Source: Anaerolineae bacterium
Lineage (GTDB): Bacteria; Chloroflexota; Anaerolineae; UBA1429
Assembly (NCBI GenBank): GCA_016928125.1
Contig: JAFGLK010000016.1
Location: 1 to 15,592, forward strand
DNA: 15,592 nucleotides
Direction of reading: 5' to 3'
This document shows, piece by piece, positions 1-7,157 of this stretch (the stretch's first letter is position 1; each line of letters starts with the position of its first letter). The translations under genes and the position numbers were made by a program. The notes under the pieces are model-generated. The model searched no databases and was not told where the DNA came from. It saw nothing but the letters and a program-made list of their open reading frames with translations.

Positions 1-1710
1 CAACGTATCGGTGGGCGTCTCGGTGACCGTCGGCGTCAGTGTGACCGTCGGCGTCAGTGTGACCGTCGGCGTCAGTGTGATGGTCGGCGTCCTGGTTCTG
101 GTCCTGGTCGGCGTGCGCGTTCGCGTACGGGTGCGCGTGCGGGTCGGCGTGCCTGTTCGTGTACGGGTTGGCGCCGGCGTGCGTGTGGGACCCGGGGTCA
201 GCGTGGCACGCGGCGTAAAGGTCGGCGCCTGGGTGGCCGCCGGCGCCGGCGTCGGCGACTGCGTCACCGAGGGTATGGGCGTCTCGGTTGGCATGGTCAT
301 CAGCACGCTGAGATCATAGCCGCGGTCTAGCCCAAATTGATCATGGTTGAAGACCGTGACCACCGCCGTACCATCCTCCACGGCGGTAAAGCCGACCTGT
401 GACGCCAGGCTCCCCGGCGCGATGTCGTCATTTGTGAGCCTGGTACCGTCGACGACCACCTCCAGGGACGTATCAACGCCCACGTTCAGGTTGGTTGTGG
501 TGACGATGTAGCTTCGCTCGCCCTTGACGCGAAAAGTGACCCGGTCGATGTCCCCGTCCGGCGCGAACACGCGGCGTTGCGTCTCGCCAGGGGAGATGGG
601 GGCCGGCACCTGGTCGTCGATCTCAAAGGCATCGCCCGCCGAGGCCGCCTCGGCCAAGAGTGGCGGCACGGTGACCACAAGTGTCGGCGACGGGGGCACG
701 GGCGGGGCGTAGGTTGGCGTCGCGCTTGGGGGCGGGGCGACCGCCACGATCGGCGTAGGTCGGGGTTCGAGCCTGGGCTTCGCCAGGGCGGAGCCGAGCC
801 GATAGATCGTCACGATGAAGGCGATGATCAGCAGCGTGCTGGTCACCAGCAAAACCCGATCCGTGGTCAGGCCGCGCAGGACGATCTGCATCTGGCCGAC
901 CGTGTTCTGGTTCCGGATGTGCTCGAGATCGCGGCGCAATTCCTCAGCGGTCTGGTAGCGGTCAGCCGGCTTTTCCTCCAGCGTCTTCATGATCAACGCG
1001 TTGAGCGAGGCTGGCACCTTCTCATTGTACTGACGCGGCGGAACGCGGTTGCGCACATAGAGATGCCCGGTGAGCATCTCGTACATCACCAGCCCGAGCG
1101 CGTAGAGGTCTGATCTCTGGTCCAGGTAAGCAGTCGATGTGGCTTGCTCTGGCGACTTGTAGGCTGGGGTGCCGGGGTGCCCCAGCGCCTCCTGGGTGCG
1201 TCGGGTTTCGTGTCCGACCTGAGCGACGCCAAAGTCGGTGAGTTTGGCCACCCCGTCTCGTGAGAGCAGGATGTTGCTCGGCTTGATGTCGCGATGGACA
1301 ATATCGCGCTTGTAGATGGCTTCAATGGCCCTGCAGATATCGATGGCGATGTCGAGCGCCCGCTCTACGCTGAGGGGGCCATCCCTTTCGAGCCTTTGCG
1401 CCAAACTGCCGTCATCGACGAACTCGAGCATGAGATACATGTTCGAGTCGGCATCGATCTCCAGGGCATAGGCGCTGGTTACATTGGGGTGAGCAAACTG
1501 GCCGACCGTTTGCGCCTCTTTGCGGAAGCGCATCTGATAGTCTTGCCATTCCTCCGCGGAACGATTGCCGGCGTCATGAAGCAGCTCTTTGACGGCGACA
1601 TAGCGCTCCATGCCCTCATCGTAGCCCAGGTAGACTTGGCCAAAGCCTCCCTGACCGATGGCGGAGACGATTCGGTATTTGCCCGCGAGCAGCATGCCTG
1701 CGCTAAGCAC
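1..1710 (-). CDS. Membrane-anchored serine/threonine protein kinase (C-terminus beyond window)
   Basis: Eukaryotic-type Ser/Thr kinase, read on the minus strand as one open frame of 570 codons that runs off position 1. Kinase domain is about residues 12-270: glycine loop GQGGFG (19-24), VAVK with Lys41, HRDIKPSN with catalytic Asp141 and Asn146, DFG at 159-161, and a Pro-Glu (SPEQ) after the activation segment. One membrane span follows (about 286-303). The outer part has a beta-rich stretch (about 363-470) resembling a PPC domain, then a Thr/Pro/Arg-rich low-complexity tail. The GTG at 1710 was chosen because AAGGGA precedes it by 10 bases; an in-frame ATG at 1695 is the alternative. The kinase domain should face the cytoplasm and the tail the outside, suggesting a surface sensor. 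It is divergent from kdgK, but no functional link is shown. Confidence 0.93.
   Translation of the reverse strand, partial: MLSAGMLLAGKYRIVSAIGQGGFGQVYLGYDEGMERYVAVKELLHDAGNRSAEEWQDYQMRFRKEAQTVGQFAHPNVTSAYALEIDADSNMYLMLEFVDDGSLAQRLERDGPLSVERALDIAIDICRAIEAIYKRDIVHRDIKPSNILLSRDGVAKLTDFGVAQVGHETRRTQEALGHPGTPAYKSPEQATSTAYLDQRSDLYALGLVMYEMLTGHLYVRNRVPPRQYNEKVPASLNALIMKTLEEKPADRYQTAEELRRDLEHIRNQNTVGQMQIVLRGLTTDRVLLVTSTLLIIAFIVTIYRLGSALAKPRLEPRPTPIVAVAPPPSATPTYAPPVPPSPTLVVTVPPLLAEAASAGDAFEIDDQVPAPISPGETQRRVFAPDGDIDRVTFRVKGERSYIVTTTNLNVGVDTSLEVVVDGTRLTNDDIAPGSLASQVGFTAVEDGTAVVTVFNHDQFGLDRGYDLSVLMTMPTETPIPSVTQSPTPAPAATQAPTFTPRATLTPGPTRTPAPTRTRTGTPTRTRTRTRTRTPTRTRTRTPTITLTPTVTLTPTVTLTPTVTETPTDTL
11..100. 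repeat. 18-bp tandem repeat coding Thr-Pro units of the kinase tail
   Basis: Five consecutive 18-base units fill 11-100. The three at 29-46, 47-64 and 65-82 are nearly identical (GTCGGCGTCAGTGTGACC), and the flanking ones are degenerate. The unit is six codons, so copy-number change would keep the kinase frame. On the minus strand it encodes Thr-Val-Thr-Pro-Thr-Leu-type hexapeptides. Positions 101-180 continue as a shorter-period stretch coding Thr-Arg/Thr-Pro dipeptides. Confidence 0.85.
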
Positions 1711-1767
1711 GATGGCATGATCCCTTGTCGAATACCTGGCGCCCAACGAGACGAGCACACGGACAGG

Positions 1768-1796
1768 AGTATATCAAGGTTGCCGGAAACGAACAA
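1768..1796 (-). promoter_or_regulatory. Predicted promoter of the Ser/Thr kinase
   Basis: Minus-strand TTGTTC (1796-1791), a 17-base spacer, and TATACT (1773-1768). Transcription would begin near 1760, about 50 bases before the GTG. This is a consensus-like match seen by eye; no initiation data exist. Confidence 0.4.
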
Positions 1797-1826
1797 AGAG
1801 CGCGGCGCACAGCGCCCGCACTGAGC

Positions 1827-1855
1827 TTGACGCCGCCCATCCATTCGAGTAATGT
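1827..1855 (+). promoter_or_regulatory. Predicted promoter of the kdgK-aldolase unit
   Basis: TTGACG (1827-1832), a 17-base spacer, and TAATGT (1850-1855). Transcription would begin near 1862, leaving a leader of about 85 bases. The leader contains a small inverted repeat, TGCGA-N5-TCGCA (1891-1905), which could be an operator for a sugar regulator; that is a guess. Confidence 0.4.
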
Positions 1856-1947
1856 ACAGGCGACGATGGGGAGCTGCCGATCCGAATCCGTGCGAGGGGA
1901 TCGCAGGTTCGTGCTATATCCGAAATGGGTCTTTGGGGAGGTGTTCT

Positions 1948-2985
1948 ATGGCAAAGAAGGTTGTTACCTTTGGCGAAATCATGTTGCGGCTTTCGCCGCC
2001 TGGCTATCAGCGTTTCATCCAGGCGCGCTCTTTCGACGTGATCTATGGCGGCGGTGAGGCCAACGTGGCGGCCGCCCTGGCCGGTTTTGGGATCCCTGTC
2101 GAGTATGTGACGCGGCTGCCCAAGAACGACATCGGCGATGCATGCGTCAGCTTCCTGCGCGCGCATGGGGTTGGAGTGGAGCGGATCATCCGCGGTGGCG
2201 AGCGCCTGGGCATCTACTTTCTTGAGATGGGCGCCGTGGCTCGGGGCAGCAAGGTCATCTATGATCGCGCCAACTCGTCCATCGCCACGATCGAGCCCGG
2301 CATGGTCGACTGGAAGAGTGTATTTGCAGATGCCCAATGGTTCCACTGGACCGGCATCACGCCAGCCATCTCTCAGGGGGCGGCGGATGTTTGTTTGGAG
2401 GCGGTGCAGGTAGCCAAAGAGATGGGACTCACCGTGTCGTGCGACCTGAACTATCGCAGCAAGCTGTGGTTGTACGGCAAAAAGGCTGGCCAGGTGATGC
2501 CTGAGCTGGTCAAATACTGTGACGTCGCCATCGGCAACGAGGAGGACGCCGCCCAGGTGTTCGGCATCCATGCGCCCGACACCGATGTGACTTCGGGCCA
2601 GATCGATGCGGCCAAGTATCAATATGTCTGTGAGGAACTCCAGAAGCGTTTTCCGAATCTGAAGACGATCGCCATCACGTTGCGCGGCTCGATCTCGGCC
2701 AGCCACAACACCTGGTCGGGCATTCTGTGGGACGACGGCAAGGTGTACATCGGCCCGGAGTTCGACATTACCCACATCGTGGACCGCGTGGGCGGCGGCG
2801 ACTCGTTTATGGGCGGCCTGATCTACGGTCTTTTGAACTATGGCGACAACAAGCAGGCGGCCCTGAATTTCGCCGTGGCGGCCTCGTGTCTGAAGCATAC
2901 CATCTTTGGCGATTTCAACTTGGTGACCGTGGATGAGGTCGAGAAACTGATGGGCGGCGACGTGTCGGGGCGCGTCTCGCGCTGA
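1948..2985 (+). CDS. kdgK: 2-keto-3-deoxygluconate kinase (PfkB family)
   Basis: Phosphorylates 2-keto-3-deoxygluconate to KDPG with ATP, in the cytoplasm. The 345-residue protein is of normal length for the PfkB/ribokinase family. The N-terminus has the substrate-side pattern FGEIMLRLSPP and a GGGEANVA glycine-rich segment. The C-terminal PfkB signature is DRVGGGDSF with Asp285 as the expected catalytic base; the Thr/Ala of the usual DTxGAGD are Arg/Gly here, as in many KDG kinases. The start at 1948 is set by GGGGAGG (1935-1941) six bases upstream; an open frame extends to 1852 but lacks such a site. It is followed 60 bases later by the KDPG aldolase, which would use its product, and this supports KDG over fructose or ribose as substrate. 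Confidence 0.92.
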   Translation: MAKKVVTFGEIMLRLSPPGYQRFIQARSFDVIYGGGEANVAAALAGFGIPVEYVTRLPKNDIGDACVSFLRAHGVGVERIIRGGERLGIYFLEMGAVARGSKVIYDRANSSIATIEPGMVDWKSVFADAQWFHWTGITPAISQGAADVCLEAVQVAKEMGLTVSCDLNYRSKLWLYGKKAGQVMPELVKYCDVAIGNEEDAAQVFGIHAPDTDVTSGQIDAAKYQYVCEELQKRFPNLKTIAITLRGSISASHNTWSGILWDDGKVYIGPEFDITHIVDRVGGGDSFMGGLIYGLLNYGDNKQAALNFAVAASCLKHTIFGDFNLVTVDEVEKLMGGDVSGRVSR

Positions 2986-3045
2986 CGATTCACGCCTGGG
3001 TTTTTTGATATCGAGTCTGTCATTATCTCCGAAGGAGTGTGAAAC

Positions 3046-4065
3046 ATGGCCAAGTTTTCGCGCCTGCAAGTGTGGAGCAAGATGGAAGAGATCGGCCTTG
3101 TGCCCCTCTTCTACAACCCGGATGTCGAGACGGCGATCAAGATCACCGAGGCCCTCACCAGCGGCGGCGCCAAGGTGATCGAGTTCACCAATCGCGGCGA
3201 CCGTGCGTTTGAGGTCTTTCGCGAGCTGATTGTTTACTTTGAGAAAAGCGACCCCAGCGCCATCTTGGGCGTGGGATCGGTGTTGGATGTGGCCACCGCC
3301 GGGCTGTATCTCAACCTGGGGGCCAATTTCATCGTCGGCTCGGTCACCAACCCCGAGGTTGCCAAGCTCTGCAACCGTCGCAGCGTGGTGTATATTCCCG
3401 GTTGTGGCACCGCTTCCGAGGTATCGGAGGCGCAGGAACTGGGCTGCGAGGTCGTCAAGGTCTTCCCTGGCAGCGAGTTGGGCGGCCCCAGCTTCGTCCG
3501 GGCGATCAAGGCGCCCTGTCCCTGGACCAAGGTGATGCCCACAGGCGGCGTCTCGCCCACCTGGGAGAATCTCAAGGCCTGGTTCGACGCGGGTGTGGCC
3601 TGCGTGGGCGGCGGCTCACAGATGGTCCCTGCGGACATGGTCAAGGCCGGCGACTGGGACGGCCTGCGTGAGCTCACGGTGAGGACTTTGGCCCTAATCC
3701 GCAAGGCGCGCGGCCAGGCCCTCTACAGCGGCGTGGAGCATCCCGGCCTCTATCCCACCTCGCAGGTCTCGGGCAAGGAGATCGCCGAGTGGTACGCCAA
3801 GACCTTTGACTTTCAGCTCCGCGAGGGCAATAGCTCGTTCTTCCTGAGCAGCGACGGCCCCGGCCGCATCGAGGTGATGAAGGGCGAGCCGGATAGTCCC
3901 TGCCATCTCGCCATTCGGGTCAGCGATTTCGAAGCCGCCGTCGCGGACCTCAAAGCCAAGGGGATCGAGCTGCTGGAGCCAAGGATCAGTCCGACCACCA
4001 AAGCTGTATATCTGAAGGACCGCGATCCGGCCGGCAATATCGTGCACCTGCTTTGGATGCCCTGA
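3046..4065 (+). CDS. eda: KDPG aldolase with C-terminal VOC (glyoxalase-like) domain
   Basis: Class I aldolase that splits KDPG into pyruvate and glyceraldehyde 3-phosphate. Residues 1-220 match the KDPG/KHG aldolase fold: Glu46 in EFTNRG, Schiff-base Lys138 in VVKVFPG, and phosphate-binding PTGGV (165-169). Residues about 228-339 are an extra domain that looks like a VOC module: His232, Glu276 and His287 are possible metal ligands, and the closing motif is DPAGNIVHLLW. At the position where VOC enzymes usually have Glu (GNxxEL) there is His334. Ordinary Eda proteins stop near 210 residues, so at 339 this is a two-domain form. GAAGGAG lies nine bases before the ATG. It is probably co-transcribed with kdgK. 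The VOC part could be catalytic, regulatory or structural; the sequence does not decide. Confidence 0.9.
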   Translation: MAKFSRLQVWSKMEEIGLVPLFYNPDVETAIKITEALTSGGAKVIEFTNRGDRAFEVFRELIVYFEKSDPSAILGVGSVLDVATAGLYLNLGANFIVGSVTNPEVAKLCNRRSVVYIPGCGTASEVSEAQELGCEVVKVFPGSELGGPSFVRAIKAPCPWTKVMPTGGVSPTWENLKAWFDAGVACVGGGSQMVPADMVKAGDWDGLRELTVRTLALIRKARGQALYSGVEHPGLYPTSQVSGKEIAEWYAKTFDFQLREGNSSFFLSSDGPGRIEVMKGEPDSPCHLAIRVSDFEAAVADLKAKGIELLEPRISPTTKAVYLKDRDPAGNIVHLLWMP

Positions 4066-4130
4066 GCGCAGCTTGAGCGCTCGCAGTCCAGAGTGTACCA
4101 GCGAGCGAAAGTGTAGAGGAGAAACAATGT

Positions 4131-4163
4131 CGGGGGACGCTGCCGCTTCTGCAGCGTCCCCCG
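4131..4163. terminator. Hairpin between convergent eda and HAD genes
   Basis: Perfect 13-bp stem, CGGGGGACGCTGC (4131-4143) against its complement (4151-4163), with a 7-base loop. There is no long T-run on the plus side; the minus-strand exit reads ACATTGTTTC, modestly T-rich. It probably ends transcription from one or both sides. Confidence 0.7.
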
Positions 4164-4188
4164 CATCATTCTGGGGCCGCATGGCGCG

Positions 4189-4842
4189 CTATAGGTCGAG
4201 AAGCCGCTCCATCGCCGCGGGCGGCAAATCGCCCAGTGAGTCGACCACGGTGTCGGCGGCGGAGAGCTTGTCTGCCGAGTGGCTGGTGGTCACGGCGATG
4301 CAGCGCATGCCGGCCCGACGCGCAGCTTCCACCCCGACGATCGCATCCTCGATCACCAGGCAGCCGCTCGGCTCGGCGCCCACGGTGGCAGCAGCTTGAA
4401 GAAAAAGCCCGGGATCGGGTTTGCTGCGCGGCAGAAAGGCGCCCGAGATCAGGGCATCGAAAAAGTTGCCGATCCCCAGTTCGCCGATCACGGCGATGAT
4501 GTTGGCCATCTCTGTGGATGAGGCGACGATCTGGCGTAGGCCCAGCCCCCGCGCATGCTCCAGCCAGGTGAGCACGCCAGGCAGAGGCTCTACCTGGCCG
4601 CGCAACAGCTCGCGGTAGAGGGCTTCCTTGCGCGCTGCGATTTCGGCCACCTCCCCATCGGGCGTGGCCTCTCCGAGCCAGCCTCGGATGATCGGCCCGT
4701 TGGCCATGCCGAACGTCTCGGCGAACTCCTCGCGGGTGATCGTCTGTCCACGCTCGCCGTAGAGCACCTGCCAGGCCCGCAGATGGGCCTCGCCCGTGTC
4801 CGCCAGCACGCCGTCCATGTCCCAGATGATCGCCTTTGTCAA
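4189..4842 (-). CDS. HAD-superfamily hydrolase, beta-phosphoglucomutase-like
   Basis: Cytoplasmic HAD enzyme of 217 residues, a typical size for the beta-phosphoglucomutase/phosphatase group with an alpha-helical cap. Motif I is DMDGVL with nucleophile Asp8 and acid/base Asp10. Motif II is ASST (107-110), motif III is Lys141 in SKPDP, and motif IV is Glu165-Asp166 in IEDAIVG. The start is TTG at 4842: GGGGAGG lies five bases upstream, and the next ATG falls inside motif I, so a later start would remove the nucleophile. The likely substrate is a sugar phosphate, given the neighbouring KDG/KDPG genes, but mutase and phosphatase cannot be told apart from these motifs. It is convergent with eda and divergent from the AOR gene. 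Confidence 0.88.
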   Translation of the reverse strand: MTKAIIWDMDGVLADTGEAHLRAWQVLYGERGQTITREEFAETFGMANGPIIRGWLGEATPDGEVAEIAARKEALYRELLRGQVEPLPGVLTWLEHARGLGLRQIVASSTEMANIIAVIGELGIGNFFDALISGAFLPRSKPDPGLFLQAAATVGAEPSGCLVIEDAIVGVEAARRAGMRCIAVTTSHSADKLSAADTVVDSLGDLPPAAMERLLDL

Positions 4843-4847
4843 AGTGA

Positions 4848-4854
4848 CCTCCCC
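4848..4854 (-). promoter_or_regulatory. Ribosome binding site fixing the TTG start of the HAD gene
   Basis: Minus-strand GGGGAGG five bases before TTG at 4842-4840. It decides the start, because no ATG lies upstream of HAD motif I in frame. Confidence 0.75.
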
Positions 4855-4875
4855 TCAATGCGCAATTGGCTTTCG

Positions 4876-4904
4876 ATTCTACAGCCAGAGGCGCGATCGG
4901 CCAA
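4876..4904 (-). promoter_or_regulatory. Predicted promoter of the HAD gene
   Basis: Minus-strand TTGGCC (4904-4899), a 17-base spacer, and TAGAAT (4881-4876). Transcription would begin near 4869, giving a leader of about 27 bases. The hexamers and spacing are the same as in the divergent AOR promoter. An inverted pair, AATTGGC (4864-4870) and GCCAATT (4900-4906), brackets this promoter and could bind a regulator. Confidence 0.5.
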
Positions 4905-4982
4905 TTCGAGCCTAGTGTCCGTGTCAACTCAAATGATCATCCAACCGAAGCAAGACGGTGTCGTCATCGTGTGCGCCGACAC

Positions 4983-5011
4983 TTGGCCCCTGCGGCCTGT
5001 GAGGCTAGAAT
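4983..5011 (+). promoter_or_regulatory. Predicted promoter of the AOR gene
   Basis: TTGGCC (4983-4988), a 17-base spacer, and TAGAAT (5006-5011). Transcription would begin near 5018, at the edge of the palindrome at 5017-5029. The leader would be about 105 bases. Confidence 0.5.
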
Positions 5012-5016
5012 AGCGG

Positions 5017-5029
5017 CATGTGTCACATG
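5017..5029. promoter_or_regulatory. Candidate operator palindrome at the AOR start site
   Basis: CATGTG-T-CACATG is a perfect 6+1+6 inverted repeat beginning six bases after the predicted -10 box. A protein bound here would cover the transcription start, so repression is the natural reading. The binding protein is unknown. Confidence 0.4.
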
Positions 5030-5123
5030 AGGATTTGGCACTCATGGGTCTCAGTTCTGAGGGCTGTTGCTGTTGCCATCCCCTCTGAATGTCCCACCCT
5101 GATACCAGTGAGGTAAACACACG

Positions 5124-7094
5124 ATGAATGCATACGGTTGGACAGGCAAACTGTTGCGTGTCGATCTCTCGACCGGCGAAACCTCGACGATGGATACGCT
5201 CCGCTACGCGCCTGAGTTCGTCGGCGGCGTGGGCATCGCCGCCCGCATCGCCTGGGAGGAGGTCCCGCCGGGCACGGATGCGTTTGACCCGGACAACCTC
5301 CTCTTCGTGATGGTGGGGCCTCTCACAGGGACCCTCGCCTCCGGTGCCGGGCGCGTGGAGGTGTTGGGCATCGCGCCCCAGCAGCATCCCTCCGTCTTTT
5401 CTCGTTCGGGGATGGGTGGGCACTGGGGCGCGGAACTAAAGTACGCGGGCTATGACGGGCTGGTCATCGGTGGGCGCTCGGAGACGCCAGTCTATCTGTG
5501 GATCGAAGATGGCCAGGTGGAGATCCGCGACGCGCAGGGCCTGTGGGGGCTGGGCACATTCGCGACCACGAGCCGGCTGCGAGAGATACACGGGCCCCGA
5601 ACGCGCGTGATCTCTTGCGGCCCAGCCGGCGAGCGCCTCTCGCGCATCGCCGTGGTTCAGACCGAGACAGGCAACGCGGCTGGTCAGGGCGGTTATGGCG
5701 CCGTGATGGGCTCCAAGAAGCTCAAGGCTGTGGCTGTGAGAGGCACCGGCGGCGTGCGCATCGCCGATCCCCAAGGCTTCTTTGAGCTCTGTATGAACGC
5801 CAGTCGCGAGGGACAGAGGCCCGATGAGCGGGATCTCCGATCGCGCATCTTGCGGGCCGGCGCCTCCGCGCGCCAGGCTTTGGGCGGCGGTGTGCGTCTG
5901 CGCAAGTGCGGCTTTTGCATGACGCCTTGCGTCCATCGCATCCACCAGCGCGCCAGCGTGCCGGAGGGCGCCACGGTCCCCAGCGTGGCGCAGCACTGCT
6001 GGGGCTACATGGGCCGCTCGCGCAGCATCGACGTGGTCGCCAGGGCGCTGACCAGCGACTATGGCTTGAACGGCTGGGAGATCACCTATGGCCTGATCCC
6101 CTGGCTGCAGCGCTGCAAGCAGCACGGGTTGATCGATGCAATCGATGGCCTCGAGATCCCTGTGCCCGACAGACCGCTGCAGTACCTACGGGATACGGCG
6201 CACTACTCCTTCGAGTTTGTGGAGCATCTGGTGACCATCATGGCCCGCCGCGAGGGCGAGTTGGGCGATGCGCTGGCGGACGGCGCCTGCTATGCCGCCG
6301 ACCAGCTTTTTGGCGGCCAGGGGGTGGCCCTGCTCGACCCGATCTATCCGCGTCACTGCGGGCAGACCGAGCATTGGGGCGGACATTGGGGACCGGGCGG
6401 CACGGTCTACTGGCCCTGGTGGCTGCCGCCCATCCTGCAGTGGTGCGTGGACACTCGCGATCCGGCCAACGATTCGACCCATCAGTGGACCGAGCACGTC
6501 CAGCCCTACCTGCCGGTGAGCGGCCCGCTGCGAGGGCCGTTCACATTGGAGCAGGCCCGCGGCGTCTGCGCCAAGGTGTACGGGAACCCCGACGTCTGCG
6601 ATCCGGCCTTCACCTACGACCCGCCCGAGACCAAGGCGATCCCGGCCATCTGGCACAGCCACCGCGGCATGATCATCGACTCGCTGATCATGTGTGACTA
6701 TGAGCAGACCCGCGTATTCAGCATGTTGAGTGAGGATGGCGCGGCAGATACCGCGCTGATGGCCAAGCTCCTCTCAGCGGCCACGGGCGTGACGTTCAGC
6801 GAGGCGGATCTCGACCGCGCGGGGGAACGTATCTGGAACCAACTGCGCGCCGTCGATGTGCGCAACCACGGCCGCACTCGCGCGATCGACGAGTCGACCC
6901 TCGGTGGGTTCATGTATCCCGGCAAGGACGATGGCGTCATGCTCGACCGAGACGCCTTCCTCAAGCTTCTGGATACCTATTACGAGCTGAGCGGCTGGGA
7001 TCGCGAGAGAGGCTGGCCCATGCGCGCTAAACTCGAGTCGCTTGGGCTCACCGATGTCGCCGATGCGCTGGACGCGCTGCGTCGCGCCGACTAG
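5124..7094 (+). CDS. Aldehyde:ferredoxin oxidoreductase-family enzyme (tungsten/molybdenum bis-pterin)
   Basis: Oxidises an aldehyde to its acid and passes electrons to ferredoxin; a cytoplasmic enzyme of 656 residues, within the usual AOR range. The N-terminal domain starts GWTGKLLRVDLSTGE and has GGVGIAARIA and VGPLTGTLASG, the standard opening of the family. The [4Fe-4S] ligands are CGFCMTPC (Cys262, 265, 269) plus Cys524 in DSLIMCDY. Both pterin-loop motifs differ from the usual DxxGL(C/D): the first reads DYGLNG, with Asn where Asp is usual, and the second DSLIMC. Substrate range may therefore differ from archaeal AOR. GAGGT lies nine bases before the ATG. Transcribed alone, divergent from the HAD gene. 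A sugar aldehyde or glyceraldehyde-type substrate is suggested only by the neighbours. Confidence 0.9.
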   Translation: MNAYGWTGKLLRVDLSTGETSTMDTLRYAPEFVGGVGIAARIAWEEVPPGTDAFDPDNLLFVMVGPLTGTLASGAGRVEVLGIAPQQHPSVFSRSGMGGHWGAELKYAGYDGLVIGGRSETPVYLWIEDGQVEIRDAQGLWGLGTFATTSRLREIHGPRTRVISCGPAGERLSRIAVVQTETGNAAGQGGYGAVMGSKKLKAVAVRGTGGVRIADPQGFFELCMNASREGQRPDERDLRSRILRAGASARQALGGGVRLRKCGFCMTPCVHRIHQRASVPEGATVPSVAQHCWGYMGRSRSIDVVARALTSDYGLNGWEITYGLIPWLQRCKQHGLIDAIDGLEIPVPDRPLQYLRDTAHYSFEFVEHLVTIMARREGELGDALADGACYAADQLFGGQGVALLDPIYPRHCGQTEHWGGHWGPGGTVYWPWWLPPILQWCVDTRDPANDSTHQWTEHVQPYLPVSGPLRGPFTLEQARGVCAKVYGNPDVCDPAFTYDPPETKAIPAIWHSHRGMIIDSLIMCDYEQTRVFSMLSEDGAADTALMAKLLSAATGVTFSEADLDRAGERIWNQLRAVDVRNHGRTRAIDESTLGGFMYPGKDDGVMLDRDAFLKLLDTYYELSGWDRERGWPMRAKLESLGLTDVADALDALRRAD

Positions 7095-7120
7095 TCTCGG
7101 TGGCGCTGCATATCGTCTTC

Positions 7121-7157
7121 TGTGCGAGGCGCTCTGCTCAGTCCAGCGCCTCGCACA
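7121..7157. terminator. Hairpin between convergent AOR and hydrolase genes, overlapping the latter's stop
   Basis: Perfect 13-bp stem, TGTGCGAGGCGCT (7121-7133) with its complement (7145-7157) and an 11-base loop. One arm encodes the last codons of the isochorismatase-like gene and the stop (7138-7140) lies in the loop. No T-run follows on either side. Confidence 0.6.

Noticed and set aside
11..319. Plus-strand valine/glycine-rich open frame of about 102 codons
   Set aside because: It is the antisense of the Thr-Pro repeats in the kinase tail; low complexity, with the real frame on the minus strand.
2969..3006. Terminator between kdgK and eda (GCGCG-TCT-CGCGC and a T6 run at 3001-3006)
   Set aside because: The 5-bp stem is about 19 bases from the T-run, and the aldolase has a good ribosome site and matching function, so co-transcription is likelier.
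1774..3069. Minus-strand open frame of 431 codons opposite kdgK
   Set aside because: Fully overlaps the well-supported KDG kinase, shows no family motif, and is explained by high GC at third positions.
4127..4399. Plus-strand ATG with an AGGAG ahead of it
   Set aside because: The frame runs through the terminator hairpin and then antisense to the HAD gene, with biased Ser/Ala/Arg content.
5436..6125. Minus-strand open frame of 229 codons opposite the AOR gene
   Set aside because: Ala/His/Leu-rich shadow with no motifs; the AOR frame has clear cluster ligands.
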